The notes below the pieces were generated by a model, which worked only from the letters and a program-made list of their open reading frames with translations, did no database searches and was not told the origin of the DNA. The translations under genes were made by a program, and so were the position numbers. 64,000 nt of DNA, from NCBI GenBank assembly GCA_016700175.1, contig CP065003.1, positions 1,932,001 through 1,996,000 on the forward strand, read 5' to 3'. How positions within the stretch are numbered: position 1 is the first letter of the stretch; every line of letters begins with the position of its first letter. This stretch comes from Acidobacteriota bacterium. GTDB lineage: Bacteria; Acidobacteriota; Blastocatellia; Pyrinomonadales; Pyrinomonadaceae. Positions 43,875 to 52,466 of the stretch are shown piece after piece.

Positions 43875-44486
43875 CTAGAACTTCCCGATCCAGACCCCCG
43901 CGCCCTGCATGATCATCTCGATCGAGACCGTGCCGACGTAAAGCGCGAGGATCCTGCCTGCGATCTCGGTGTAACGCTCGATCAGGATCTCGCGCCTCGG
44001 ACGTACGAAATCGTGCAGGGATTTCAGGATCAGCATTATCGCGATCGAAAGGACCATCGCCCCGAGCACCGCGAGCGCGGCAATCCAGAGTTCGTGGCGT
44101 TTGCCGATGATCACGCTGGCGCTGATCGTTCCCGGCCCGATAAGGATCGGCATCGCGATCGCGCCCGCAAGGTGGGACGATTCGCCTCGCAGGATCTCGA
44201 CCGCCTTCGGGCCTCGGAATACGAACTGGACCGCGATCAGAAGGAAGATCACGCCTCCGAAGATCTGGAAAGACGCGAACTCCGCCTGGATGATGCTCGA
44301 GAACACGACGTCGCCGAGCCCAGTGAAGAAGACGAAGACCGCAAGCGCGATCAGGCCTGCCTGGACCAATACCGTGCGAAACCGCGCGGGCTCGAGTTTC
44401 TCGACCACGTCGATCAGGTAGATTATGACCAGGAAGGGATTGAGGAGAACCAGCAGAAGCGCGGAAGAACGGACGATTTCGAGCAT
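43875..44486 (-). CDS. MarC/UPF0056-family membrane protein
   Basis: A 203-residue inner-membrane protein with six spans. LLVLLNPFLVIIYLIDVV (the N-P-x motif of TM1) and AMPILIGPGTISASVII (P-x-x-x-G-P-G) are MarC hallmarks. The role of MarC proteins is unclear. The likely ribosome site (GGGGAG) lies inside the 3' arm of a hairpin directly upstream. Confidence 0.88.
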   Translation of the reverse strand: MLEIVRSSALLLVLLNPFLVIIYLIDVVEKLEPARFRTVLVQAGLIALAVFVFFTGLGDVVFSSIIQAEFASFQIFGGVIFLLIAVQFVFRGPKAVEILRGESSHLAGAIAMPILIGPGTISASVIIGKRHELWIAALAVLGAMVLSIAIMLILKSLHDFVRPRREILIERYTEIAGRILALYVGTVSIEMIMQGAGVWIGKF

Positions 44487-44492
44487 AACGCC

Positions 44493-44522
44493 GGCCGCTC
44501 CCCAATGGGTTTGGGAGCGGCC
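44493..44522 (-). promoter_or_regulatory. Hairpin before the marC-like start codon
   Basis: A perfect 10-bp stem (GGCCGCTCCC/GGGAGCGGCC) with a 10-nt loop ends 6 nt upstream of the ATG at 44486. No T-run follows, so a simple terminator is unlikely. The 3' arm contains GGGGAG, the only Shine-Dalgarno-like match, which would be hidden in the stem. Confidence 0.5.
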
Positions 44523-44570
44523 TTCGATGATGATATCCGAGCATTCCGCACTTTCAAAATCGATGCAGGA

Positions 44571-45374
44571 TCACCGAACTCCGAAGCTGTATGCGCCCCA
44601 GAAGCTCTCCCAGTCCGCTTCACCGCATTCGGAAGCGCACCGCTGCATGAAGACGAGATGTACCAGCCATAGCCCTTCCGCGTTGATCCTCATCCTGACG
44701 CGGCCGTTCCTGTCGGTGCGCAGCTTCTGTTTGGCCGTCGATCTGTTGCTAGCGAAAACCGTCTTTCCTGCGAGAGGCTTGCCGTCGAATTTAACCGTGA
44801 AAGAAAGGGTGCTGCCCAAACGCTTCGAATAGGGATTCTCGTCCGGTGTGATCTCGAGCTTGAGTCCCGCATCGCGCCCAAAATTCTCGTCCTGCGCATC
44901 GCCGACCTGGATCAGCGACTTCAGATAGCGGCTGTAGCGTTCTTTGCCGGGGGAATCGGTTTCGCCCAGTTTCCTTCGCTCGGCGATGATGTACCCCATT
45001 CCGTCTTCGCGTAGATACGCCTCGAATTCCTCCGGTTCGAGCGTGATGTAAGCCCAGTCGCGGTGCATCGCGAGAAGGTAATTGCCGGGTTCGGACGCCG
45101 AGAATTTGTGAACAGGAGTCTGCCCGGCAGCGAGCGAGGATCGGACATCCGTTGCGCCGTTACCGAAGAACAGGCTGAACATCGGCGTCATATCGGGTTG
45201 ATACTCGCGCTCTTCCAGATCCTTCGAAAGCCCGTCGCCTACGTAAAGGTGGATCGGAGTGCTATCGCCGGGCTTGAGGAAGAACGAGCCGGGCTCGAAC
45301 CAGTACTCGTGAGCGAACGCGTTCGCGGCAAGGGCAATGATAGCGAGTGTGACGAAAAGTGTTTTGGTTTTCAT
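44571..45374 (-). CDS. Exported DUF4198 protein
   Basis: A 267-residue protein with a signal peptide (1-21, cleavage AFA-HEYWFEP). HEYWFEPGSFFLKPGDSTPIHLYVGDG is the signature opening of DUF4198, with the mature N-terminal His typical of these putative metal-binding periplasmic proteins, sometimes linked to nickel or cobalt uptake. A late immunoglobulin-like domain (SFTVKFDGKPLAGKTVFAS) follows. Metal binding is inferred from family context. Confidence 0.82.
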   Translation of the reverse strand: MKTKTLFVTLAIIALAANAFAHEYWFEPGSFFLKPGDSTPIHLYVGDGLSKDLEEREYQPDMTPMFSLFFGNGATDVRSSLAAGQTPVHKFSASEPGNYLLAMHRDWAYITLEPEEFEAYLREDGMGYIIAERRKLGETDSPGKERYSRYLKSLIQVGDAQDENFGRDAGLKLEITPDENPYSKRLGSTLSFTVKFDGKPLAGKTVFASNRSTAKQKLRTDRNGRVRMRINAEGLWLVHLVFMQRCASECGEADWESFWGAYSFGVR

Positions 45375-45424
45375 TAGGTAGTTCGGTGACTAATTGTCTT
45401 TCGGTCCCCGTCCATCGTCCGGAA

Positions 45425-45841
45425 TCAGGCCGATCTCCGCGTCGCAAGCGTGCCGGCGATCCAGGCCATCGGGATGTAGGCAAGCACCAGGTCGAGCACG
45501 ATGAACCACACAGGAGCGGGGATCATTGTCGCGGCCCAGATGCCTCCGAGCAATGTCAGCACGCCGATAGCGAGCGCGAACGTCATCTTGTGGCTCGCGG
45601 CGATGAGCGCTGCGACAAACGCGCCGACGAACGTCCCGAGCGCGTGGGCCAGGAACGGAAAGAGGAAGTGGATCGGCTTCAAAAGATGGGCCGAGGCGGC
45701 AATGCTCTCGGCATTCATCGGGTCCATGCCTTCGGGCGGCTGAACGATCGACCAGCCGACCATCAGGATTCCCATATTGACGATCGAGCCTACAACTACA
45801 CCGGCAACGAAGGCGATGATATTGCGGACGACAGGACTCAT
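45425..45841 (-). CDS. Small polytopic membrane protein
   Basis: A 138-residue protein with four spans (about 8-30, 56-82, 86-106 and 110-128). A P-P-E-G-M loop and conserved-looking HFLFPFLAHALGTFVGAFVAA precede the second hairpin. Family not recognised. It is 50 bp upstream of the DUF4198 gene and may share its transcript. Confidence 0.7.
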   Translation of the reverse strand: MSPVVRNIIAFVAGVVVGSIVNMGILMVGWSIVQPPEGMDPMNAESIAASAHLLKPIHFLFPFLAHALGTFVGAFVAALIAASHKMTFALAIGVLTLLGGIWAATMIPAPVWFIVLDLVLAYIPMAWIAGTLATRRSA

Positions 45842-46326
45842 AAGTTCCTCCTTTCAGGTGCCTCGCGCGATCCGGTCCGGATCAAGGCGCCAAAGTGATT
45901 CGGTTGGAGCGGGTGCGGTAATAATGGCGAATCGGAACCCCGAGCGCAAGCGAGGGGCATAACACGAGACAGAAGACGGGCGACCGCGTAGCGGTCATAT
46001 GCATTTAGCCGTGGGTAAGCCCGAAGGGCGCCACCCACGGTCGGCGCCCCCCCCCGAATTCACCGAGCCGCGTAGCGGCGACATGAATGACAGGAGACAG
46101 GAGACAGGAATCGGAACCCCGAGCGCAAGCGAGGGGCATCACGATCAAACAATCAGAATCCAGGGAATACTGTGAATTGGGTTCAAATGCCCAGTAGGGG
46201 CCAGAACATTCAATAGCCTCGTAGCAGCGACAGGAAGTTCAAACCACGAAGCGGCACGAAGAACTGCAAAGGCGGGAGACGGGCGACGTGGAAGAGCTTT
46301 TCCCTGCCTGTGATCCAGGCCCGCCT
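45842..46326. repeat. Intergenic mosaic with two CGGAACCCCGAGCGC elements
   Basis: No gene. The CGGAACCCCGAGCGCAAGCG element lies at 45931-45961 and 46110-46139 (a third copy encodes the C terminus of the 29640 protein). A GCATTTAGCCGTGGGTAAGC element with its GACCGCTACGCGGTC hairpin is at 45977-46045, next to a run of nine C residues. The last 180 bp show nothing clear. Confidence 0.75.
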
Positions 46327-48897
46327 CTAGATCTTCTTGCCCGCTCCCCTAAAGAAGAATCTTTTGGCAATTTCCGAAGCAAGAACATATGCGGCCAGTA
46401 TCAACGCAATAAGAAACACTATCGACGATGGTAAAGGCGAAAACCCCAGCGGTTCTGCGGCCGGGGTGTACGGAACGATCAGGACCATCACTGCTACCGT
46501 CGCGCAGGCAATAACCAAATAATTTCCCGGCAAACTGAGAAAGAAGGCCTTTCGCGTCCGGATTACAAGGAGGATGAGTATCTCCGACAGAGTCGACTCA
46601 ACAAACCACGCCGTCCGGAAGACCCCGGTTGGAACCCTGAGCAGGAGCAAGGTTCCAAAGGTCACAAAATCGAAGACCGAACTGACCAGGCCAAAAACTA
46701 TCATGAACTTTCTGATCGCACCGATGTCCCACACCTTTGGTTTTTTCACCTGGTCCAAATCGAGCTTGTCGGACGCGATCGCCATCGCGGGAAGGTCGCT
46801 TAGAACATTTAGCAGCAGTATCTGTTTTGGAAGCATCGGCAGGAACGGCGCAAAAAGCGACGCGGCTGCCATGCTGAACATGTTCCCGAAGTTCGCGCTG
46901 GTGGTTATGAACACGTACTTGAGCGTGTTCGCGTAGGCCGCGCGCCCCTCACGAATGCCGTCTGCAAGGACACCGAGGTCCTTCTCCAGCAGTATTACGT
47001 CTGCCGCTTGCTTCGTGACGTCGACAGCGGTATCAACCGAAATTCCCGCGTCTGCGGCATGGAGCGCAGCCGCGTCGTTGATGCCGTCTCCAAGAAATCC
47101 CACAGCATGACCGTGGCTCTTCAAGGCCATTATCAGCCTTTGTTTCTGGTTTGGATCAAGTTCGGCGAAGACGTCCGCCCTTTCCACGATCCGACGCAGC
47201 GCAGTGTCGCTCGCGCGCGCAATCTCGCTTCCGGTTACGACCGACGCGGTCCGAAATCCGAGGTCCCCCGCGATCTTTCCTGCCACATGCCGATTGTCGC
47301 CGGTCAGCAGTTTCAACCGGATACCGAGTTTCTTGATGCTGTGCAGATCATCTGCCACGCCTACTTTCGGAGGGTCGAAGAACATAAGGAGTCCGAGAAA
47401 AACGAGGCCCGTCTCGCTGTCTTTGTTGATGGGAGACCCCCGCTCGACACGCTTTCGCGCCACCCCGAGACAGCGGACCCCTTCCTTGCTCCTGTCCTGG
47501 AGATGTTCCATCACCCGATCGCGGACCGTTTCTATCGACACATTACTGCCGTCCGGGAGCTCCGCAGTATCGCAAACCTCGAGGACATTCAGGACGGCGC
47601 CTTTCGTAATCAACAGGTCCTCATCTCCGCGCCGGACCGCGATCGAAAGTCGCTTCCTTATGAAATCGTAAGGAACCTCGTCGATCTTTTCGAATTCGTC
47701 CGCCTCGGCGGGAAGGACACGGCGGAGTTCCTCATCGATCGGGTTCGCAAATCCGGTCTCAAAGGCAGCGTTCAAGCAGGCCATCAGGATCACGGAATCC
47801 GACGGATCCCCGTTGCTGTCTGTCGCACCCGCGAGCCGGACCGTTCCTTCTGTAAGAGTCCCTGTCTTGTCAGTGCAAAGGATGTCGATCCCGCCGATAT
47901 CTTCGATGGAGCCGAGCCTTTTCACGATCACGCTCCTCGCCGCCATGCGCCTGGCTCCGTGCGATAGCGTGATGCTAAGGATCGCGGGAAGAAGCTGAGG
48001 CGCGAGACCGACGGTAAGCGCAAGTGTGAACAGCAAGGATTCGAGTACGGGACGGGCGAAAGCCACGTTGATCGCAAAAATCGTAAGCGAGAGCACGATC
48101 GCGATCTCTAGAAGGAGAATGCCGAATCTGCGAATTCCGTGCTGAAACTCGGTTTCGGGGGGACTCGCGGCGATCGCCCTGGATATCTCACCGTAAACGG
48201 TTTCCCTGCCGGTGCATACTACCAAGGCTTCGGCCGTGCCGCTCACCGCGTGCGAACCGAGATAGACACAGCCGTTCCGGTCACCACGACCGACGGCGTT
48301 CTCCGATTTCTGAGACGGATACGACTCACCGGTAAGCGCGGACTCGTCCACAAAGAAGTCCCTTGAGACGATCAGCCGGCAATCTCCCGGGATCCCGCTT
48401 CCCGCTTCAAGAATGACGATATCTCCGGGCACGACCCGTTCGATAGGCACGATTTCCGCAACTCCGCTCCTTCGGACCTTTACGCTGATCCTGATCCCTT
48501 CAAGAAGAGCCTGCACGGCTCCTGAGGCCCTGTGCTCCTGCCAAAAACCCAGGAGACCGCTTACCAGGACGATCCCGAGTATGATCGCGCCGTCGGTACT
48601 ATCCCCAAGTCCGACCGAAAGGACCGCCGCGGCGATCAAAAGGACTGTGATCGGGCTCTCAAATTGTGAGACCAGTAGTCGGAAGGTAGATCGGCGGGTA
48701 CTGTCGGAAATCCTGTTCTCCCCGTAAACGGAGATCCTGGCGGCAGATTCGTCTGCGGAGAGGCCCTCCGGAGACGACCGGAGTTCGGCAAACAGTTCGT
48801 CGATAGCCGAATCGCAAAGCCTGTCGCTCGGCGTCTCGGTTCTGCGGATCTCCCAACCTAGGCCGTTCGATCGCGAAGGATGCTCTTCTTCCATCAT
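46327..48897 (-). CDS. mgtA: Mg2+-importing P-type ATPase (P3B)
   Basis: An 856-residue P-type ATPase that brings Mg2+ into the cell. The actuator loop has DESALTGESYPS (TGES at 189-192), the phosphorylation site CTDKTGTLTEG (Asp343), the hinge GDGINDAAAL near 610, and the Mg-ATPase TM signature LFTLALTVGLAPQLLPAILS. Ten spans are expected. It is similar in length to enterobacterial MgtA/MgtB (about 900). No PhoP-like or riboswitch leader was recognised upstream. Confidence 0.92.
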   Translation of the reverse strand: MMEEEHPSRSNGLGWEIRRTETPSDRLCDSAIDELFAELRSSPEGLSADESAARISVYGENRISDSTRRSTFRLLVSQFESPITVLLIAAAVLSVGLGDSTDGAIILGIVLVSGLLGFWQEHRASGAVQALLEGIRISVKVRRSGVAEIVPIERVVPGDIVILEAGSGIPGDCRLIVSRDFFVDESALTGESYPSQKSENAVGRGDRNGCVYLGSHAVSGTAEALVVCTGRETVYGEISRAIAASPPETEFQHGIRRFGILLLEIAIVLSLTIFAINVAFARPVLESLLFTLALTVGLAPQLLPAILSITLSHGARRMAARSVIVKRLGSIEDIGGIDILCTDKTGTLTEGTVRLAGATDSNGDPSDSVILMACLNAAFETGFANPIDEELRRVLPAEADEFEKIDEVPYDFIRKRLSIAVRRGDEDLLITKGAVLNVLEVCDTAELPDGSNVSIETVRDRVMEHLQDRSKEGVRCLGVARKRVERGSPINKDSETGLVFLGLLMFFDPPKVGVADDLHSIKKLGIRLKLLTGDNRHVAGKIAGDLGFRTASVVTGSEIARASDTALRRIVERADVFAELDPNQKQRLIMALKSHGHAVGFLGDGINDAAALHAADAGISVDTAVDVTKQAADVILLEKDLGVLADGIREGRAAYANTLKYVFITTSANFGNMFSMAAASLFAPFLPMLPKQILLLNVLSDLPAMAIASDKLDLDQVKKPKVWDIGAIRKFMIVFGLVSSVFDFVTFGTLLLLRVPTGVFRTAWFVESTLSEILILLVIRTRKAFFLSLPGNYLVIACATVAVMVLIVPYTPAAEPLGFSPLPSSIVFLIALILAAYVLASEIAKRFFFRGAGKKI

Positions 48898-49211
48898 TCA
48901 CTCCAGAAGAACTCAGTTTAACTCTGCGTTCCGTCGTGAATATGTGACTCAGGATACAAGAATGGAGAGGACCGAGACGACTGGACAGTCCCGCGTTTCG
49001 CCGAAGGCGTAGCGTGGTGAAGCGGGCGGCACCGTCTCCCGGAGCCGCGTAGCAGCGTCGACCCCGGCGTGCGGGGAAACAAGTGTTGATATGTAGAGGA
49101 AGTGCTTGTCAGTCAGTGCGGGCGGGGACGCCCGCGGTCCATTGCCCGCGGTCCGGCGAGAAGAAGCTAACGCTCCTCAGTACTCATCTCTCAGTACCCA
49201 GTACTCTGTAT
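48898..49211. other. Intergenic region with a short 14-bp array remnant
   Basis: No gene. Positions 49176-49206 hold about two CAGTACTCATCTCT units next to the stop codon of the radical SAM gene. The remainder is GC-rich with a few hairpins and no element I can match. Confidence 0.5.
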
Positions 49212-50231
49212 CTACTCTGCCAGCACCTGAGTGATCGTCTCTTTCTTGGGGAATCCGTATTTCTTGCCGTATTCGGCGGGGGACAGCTGGGGGTCGCGCC
49301 AGGCGTCAAGGTGGCCGACCTGGTGGACACACTGGATCGTACACGTCGGCGCGCACCATTTCTCGGTGTGATATTCGCGGTGCATATCCTCGTGAGTGTA
49401 TTCGAGAAGGGGTGTTCCGGGAGTTCCCCGCTGCTGTGAGCACCAATGCACGAGGCCGTCCTCGCAGATGTACAGGTAGCGGGCGCCCGAGCGGCATCGC
49501 CATTCGTAAGCCTTCCCGTCAGCGAGATTGTCCTGGAACCAGTTCCAGCGAGCGTACGAGCGCGTGCCGAGCGACTTCACTTCCTTGTAGATCTCTTTCT
49601 CGCGGTCACCGAGCGGTTTCAGAAGACCGTCGCCGTCGTGTATGACGCCGACCGTCGAAGAAAATCCCAGCCCGCGCGCGCGGCGGGCGATCGTCAGCGC
49701 GTCCTCGGGATTCTCGACCCCGCTTCCGAGCACCGAATTGATATTCACCTTGAACTTTGCGTGGTTCTTGAGGTTGACGAGTTTCGCATCGAGGACCTTC
49801 AGGCTTTTCTTCGATACCTCGTCCGGGATCACATTGTCGATCGAGATCTGCAGGTAATCGAGACCCGCCTCATTGAGCTTACCGATCTTCTTGGGCTGGA
49901 AGTAGTATCCGTTCGAGATGAGCCCGGCGATCATTCCGTGATGCCTGATCCGGGCGATGATCTCATAGATCTCGGGGTGCATCATCGGCTCGCCGCCGGA
50001 GATCGTCACGACGGATGTTCCGAACTCCGCAAGCTTGTCGATCCGGCCGATCATCGTCTCGATCGGCACCGGATCGGACGTTTTGTCGTACTCGTTGCAG
50101 TAGGTGCACGAGAGGTTACACCGCCGCATCGGCACGATGTGCACCAGCACAGGGTGCTTCGTGGACGCGAACGCGCGGACCGTGTGCTTTACTCCTCTTG
50201 TGAACCGGCTGAAGCCGCTTGCTTTCGGCAT
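49212..50231 (-). CDS. Radical SAM protein with a C-terminal Cys cluster
   Basis: A 339-residue protein. The [4Fe-4S] site is CNLSCTYC (Cys38, Cys42, Cys45), followed by SGGEPMMHPE and LDYLQISIDN. A second cluster region near the end (CEDGLVHWCSQQRG, CAPTCTIQCVHQ) fits a SPASM-like auxiliary cluster domain. The HpnH/hopanoid and peptide-maturase groups share this plan; substrate not known. It lies downstream of the LolA-like gene, beyond a terminator. Confidence 0.85.
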   Translation of the reverse strand: MPKASGFSRFTRGVKHTVRAFASTKHPVLVHIVPMRRCNLSCTYCNEYDKTSDPVPIETMIGRIDKLAEFGTSVVTISGGEPMMHPEIYEIIARIRHHGMIAGLISNGYYFQPKKIGKLNEAGLDYLQISIDNVIPDEVSKKSLKVLDAKLVNLKNHAKFKVNINSVLGSGVENPEDALTIARRARGLGFSSTVGVIHDGDGLLKPLGDREKEIYKEVKSLGTRSYARWNWFQDNLADGKAYEWRCRSGARYLYICEDGLVHWCSQQRGTPGTPLLEYTHEDMHREYHTEKWCAPTCTIQCVHQVGHLDAWRDPQLSPAEYGKKYGFPKKETITQVLAE

Positions 50232-50294
50232 TATTGCTTGATGAAGGACTGATCCCCGTGAATTCTAAACCTGTAATTATAGGGGCTCGGAAGA

Positions 50295-50339
50295 GCCTTT
50301 TCAAACCAATGAAAAGGCCCCGGAACTAGTCCCGGGGCC
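50295..50339 (-). terminator. Rho-independent terminator with an overlapping alternative hairpin
   Basis: The stem GGCCCCGG/CCGGGGCC (50316-50323 with 50332-50339) is followed on the minus strand by TTTTC, giving a terminator for the LolA-like gene. A second perfect stem, GCCTTTTCA/TGAAAAGGC (50295-50303 with 50110+200-50318, that is 50310-50318), uses part of the same arm, so only one can form at a time. Confidence 0.8.
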
Positions 50340-50363
50340 GGATTACGATGGTTGACCCACGGA

Positions 50364-51053
50364 TCAGCCCTTGATGATCTTCACGTTGCCCGGCAGTTTC
50401 ACCTCGAAGACCTTGGTGTTGATCCTGACCTCGTTCTTCTTCAGGTTCGAAAGCCTCACAGTCGTAAGGTCCTTGTTCAGCTCGATGACCTTAGCCTGGA
50501 TCGGCATCCCGTCGCCGTCCACCCAAAGTTCGGCCGACTCGTACGACTGCTTCTTTTTCGGATAAAGTCCCAGGTGCCAAACCTGCGTGCCGTCAAGAGT
50601 CACCTTGCCGAGATACTTGACGTCGTAAGTGTCCGTCAGCTCTTTCTTCGACATGCTCATGAACGAGAGCGCGCTGTTCGCCTGGGCGTTCTTCGAGCCC
50701 TGCGTCTTGCCCTTGATCGCCTGGTTTAGGCGGGGCATGTAGAGCGTGTACTCGCCCTTGATCACGGACAGAACTTCTTCGGGCTCGCGCCAGTCGATCC
50801 TGAGAGCAATGTCGCGACCTCCTTTGTTGACATAGACCATCTCGCCGTCTTGCGTGGTCGTGATCTTGAGCTGGGTGTTGGTCTTCGCCATCCGGACGTT
50901 ACCCTTGAGCGTCTCGAGCCAGTCCTTGTGGGTGTCCATCCTCTTGAGGATCTCGTTCAGCACGCCCTGCGCTCGAGTCTCCGCGACGGAAACCGTGCCG
51001 AACACGAAAGCAAATATAACTGCGAACAAAAGCGTTCTGGAATGCTTCTTCAT
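50364..51053 (-). CDS. LolA-like outer-membrane lipoprotein-sorting protein
   Basis: A 229-residue periplasmic protein with a signal peptide (1-28). The domain reads TLKGNVRMAKTNTQLKITTTQDGEMVYV, IDWREPEEVLSVIKGEYTLYMPRLNQAI and WHLGLYPKKKQSYESAELWVDGDGMPI, the half-barrel pattern of LolA/LolB-like proteins that shield lipoprotein acyl chains. It lies in a group with a LolD-like ATPase and a lipoprotein, which supports the role. A terminator follows the stop. Confidence 0.82.
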   Translation of the reverse strand: MKKHSRTLLFAVIFAFVFGTVSVAETRAQGVLNEILKRMDTHKDWLETLKGNVRMAKTNTQLKITTTQDGEMVYVNKGGRDIALRIDWREPEEVLSVIKGEYTLYMPRLNQAIKGKTQGSKNAQANSALSFMSMSKKELTDTYDVKYLGKVTLDGTQVWHLGLYPKKKQSYESAELWVDGDGMPIQAKVIELNKDLTTVRLSNLKKNEVRINTKVFEVKLPGNVKIIKG

Positions 51054-51202
51054 ATGTTTCTCCGGCCGCGCCTTCGTTTTTGCCGTTCGGCGCGAACAAA
51101 TAGATTTACCATCCGGGCCGAATGCACGTCAATGCGAGCCGCGGCGCGGATCCGGGAGTTTTGCCCGGCAGAATTTCGAATTTTTCAACGGAAGAGAAGA
51201 CG

Positions 51203-51376
51203 TCAGTCGTTTGTTACGGGCGCTTGGACGGCAGGCTTCGGCGGATCGGTTGCTCTCGTCTGTCCGTTGTCGAACCAGGACTTCGGGGACAGGAATATGA
51301 AGGCGACGATCAGGAGGCACATAAGATCGTACTGCCAGGTGCCGCGGCGATAGTCCCAAAAAATTATTCGTTTCAT
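51203..51376 (-). CDS. Small single-span membrane protein in the Lol group
   Basis: A 57-residue protein starting with ATG at 51376: MKRIIFWDYRRGTWQYDLMC, a hydrophobic span LLIVAFIFLSP, then a short polar tail with Pro and Thr. I recall similar small proteins (F/W-x-Y-x-R-G-x-WQYD near the start) in related bacteria, without known function. The gene lies between lolD and lolA and has a reversed 14-bp array just before its start. Confidence 0.72.
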   Translation of the reverse strand: MKRIIFWDYRRGTWQYDLMCLLIVAFIFLSPKSWFDNGQTRATDPPKPAVQAPVTND

Positions 51377-51385
51377 CGCTCTTTG

Positions 51386-51590
51386 GTGCCGAGTACTGAG
51401 TACCGAGAGATGAGTGCTGAGTAAGGATATCGTTCGAGTTGAGCGTCAAGGCCGTTGCAGTACTCATCTCTCAGTACTCATCTCTCATCTCTCAGTACTC
51501 ATCTCTCATTTCTCAGTACTCATCTCTCATCTCTCAGTACTCATCTCTCATCTCTCAGTACTCATCTCTCATTTCTCACCACTCACTCCT
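51386..51590. repeat. Opposed tandem arrays between lolD and the small gene
   Basis: At 51386-51423 the units read GAGTACTGAGAGATGAGTGC-like; at 51457-51590 they read TACTCATCTCTCAG, with a higher-order 21-bp unit (TACTCATCTCTCATCTCTCAG). The two are reverse complements separated by about 35 bp, so the transcript can form a long hairpin. The second runs into the lolD stop codon. Confidence 0.9.
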
Positions 51591-52260
51591 CAACGATATG
51601 CCCGTCGCGCATGTATATGATCCGGCTGCAGTGCCTCGCCGCTTCCGGGTTGTGGGTGATCATTATGATCGTCTGCCCGAAGCGCTGGTTCAGTTCGTTG
51701 AACATATCCAGCACGATCTCCGAATTCTCCGTGTCGAGGTTTCCCGTTGGCTCGTCCGCCAGGATTATAGCAGGGCTGTTGATCACCGCCCTTGCAAGAG
51801 CGACCCTCTGCTGTTCGCCGCCGGAGAGCTCGAGCGGCTTGTTGTCCATCTTGTTCTCCAGCTTGAGAAGCTTCAGAGTCTCGCGGCGCTTCGCGGCATC
51901 GCCCTTCCCGTTTCCCTGGTGGATCCTTTCGGCCAGCTTCAGATTGCCGTCGGCGGTCAGCGTCGGAAAAAGATTGAACCTCTGGAATACGAACCCGATC
52001 TTCCTTCGGCGTATGTCGGTACGCTTCGCGTCGGAGATGTTCGAAATGTCCTCGCCGTCGATCAGTATGCGACCGCTGGTCGGCGAAAGCAGGCCGCCGA
52101 GAAGGTGAAGCAGGGTCGACTTCCCGCACCCGGACTGGCCCATGATCGCCACGAACTCGCCCTTGTTCACGGAAAGCGACACGCCCCGAAGGGCGTGCGT
52201 TTCGACCTTGCCGACCTTGTATATCTTTACAAGGTCTTCGGTTTCGAGAATAGGAGTCAT
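51583..52260 (-). CDS. LolD/MacB-type ABC transporter ATPase
   Basis: A 225-residue ATPase: PILETEDLVKIYKVGKVETHALRGVSLSV, Walker A MGQSGCGKST, signature LELSGGEQQRVALARAV and Walker B AIILADEPTGNLD. This is the LolD/MacB subgroup that extracts lipoproteins or works with FtsX-like permeases; no permease is adjacent. The frame continues upstream to 52365 but that part is only translated tandem repeat (SLSTHLSALISQYSSL). The start is 2 nt from the array and has no visible ribosome site. Confidence 0.88.
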   Translation of the reverse strand: MTPILETEDLVKIYKVGKVETHALRGVSLSVNKGEFVAIMGQSGCGKSTLLHLLGGLLSPTSGRILIDGEDISNISDAKRTDIRRRKIGFVFQRFNLFPTLTADGNLKLAERIHQGNGKGDAAKRRETLKLLKLENKMDNKPLELSGGEQQRVALARAVINSPAIILADEPTGNLDTENSEIVLDMFNELNQRFGQTIIMITHNPEAARHCSRIIYMRDGHIVEE

Positions 52261-52261
52261 A

Positions 52262-52466
52262 AATAAGAAGTACTGAGTGCTGAGAGATGAGTACTGAGAA
52301 ATGAGTGCTGAGAGATGAGTACTGAGAAATGAGTACTGAGTGAAGAGGTATTGCTCACCGCTCACTGCTCACCGCTCACTGCTCACTGCTCACTGCTCAT
52401 CGCTCACCGCTCACTGCTCATCGCTCACTGCTCACCGCTTACTGCTCACTGCTCACCGTTCACTGT
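52262..52466. repeat. Two arrays between the lipoprotein and lolD genes
   Basis: At 52262-52342 a 14-bp array reads GAGTACTGAGAAAT/GAGTGCTGAGAGAT, opposite in orientation to the array on the other side of lolD. At 52350-52466 a 7-bp GCTCACT array, with ACCG and ATCG variants, runs into the stop codon of the 52460 lipoprotein gene. Confidence 0.93.

Noticed and set aside
47008..47967. A 319-codon frame on the printed strand
   Set aside because: Antisense to mgtA, which has all P-type ATPase motifs.
52261..52365. Extra 35 codons at the start of the LolD-like protein
   Set aside because: They are only translated tandem repeat; the ATPase domain begins after the Met at 52260.
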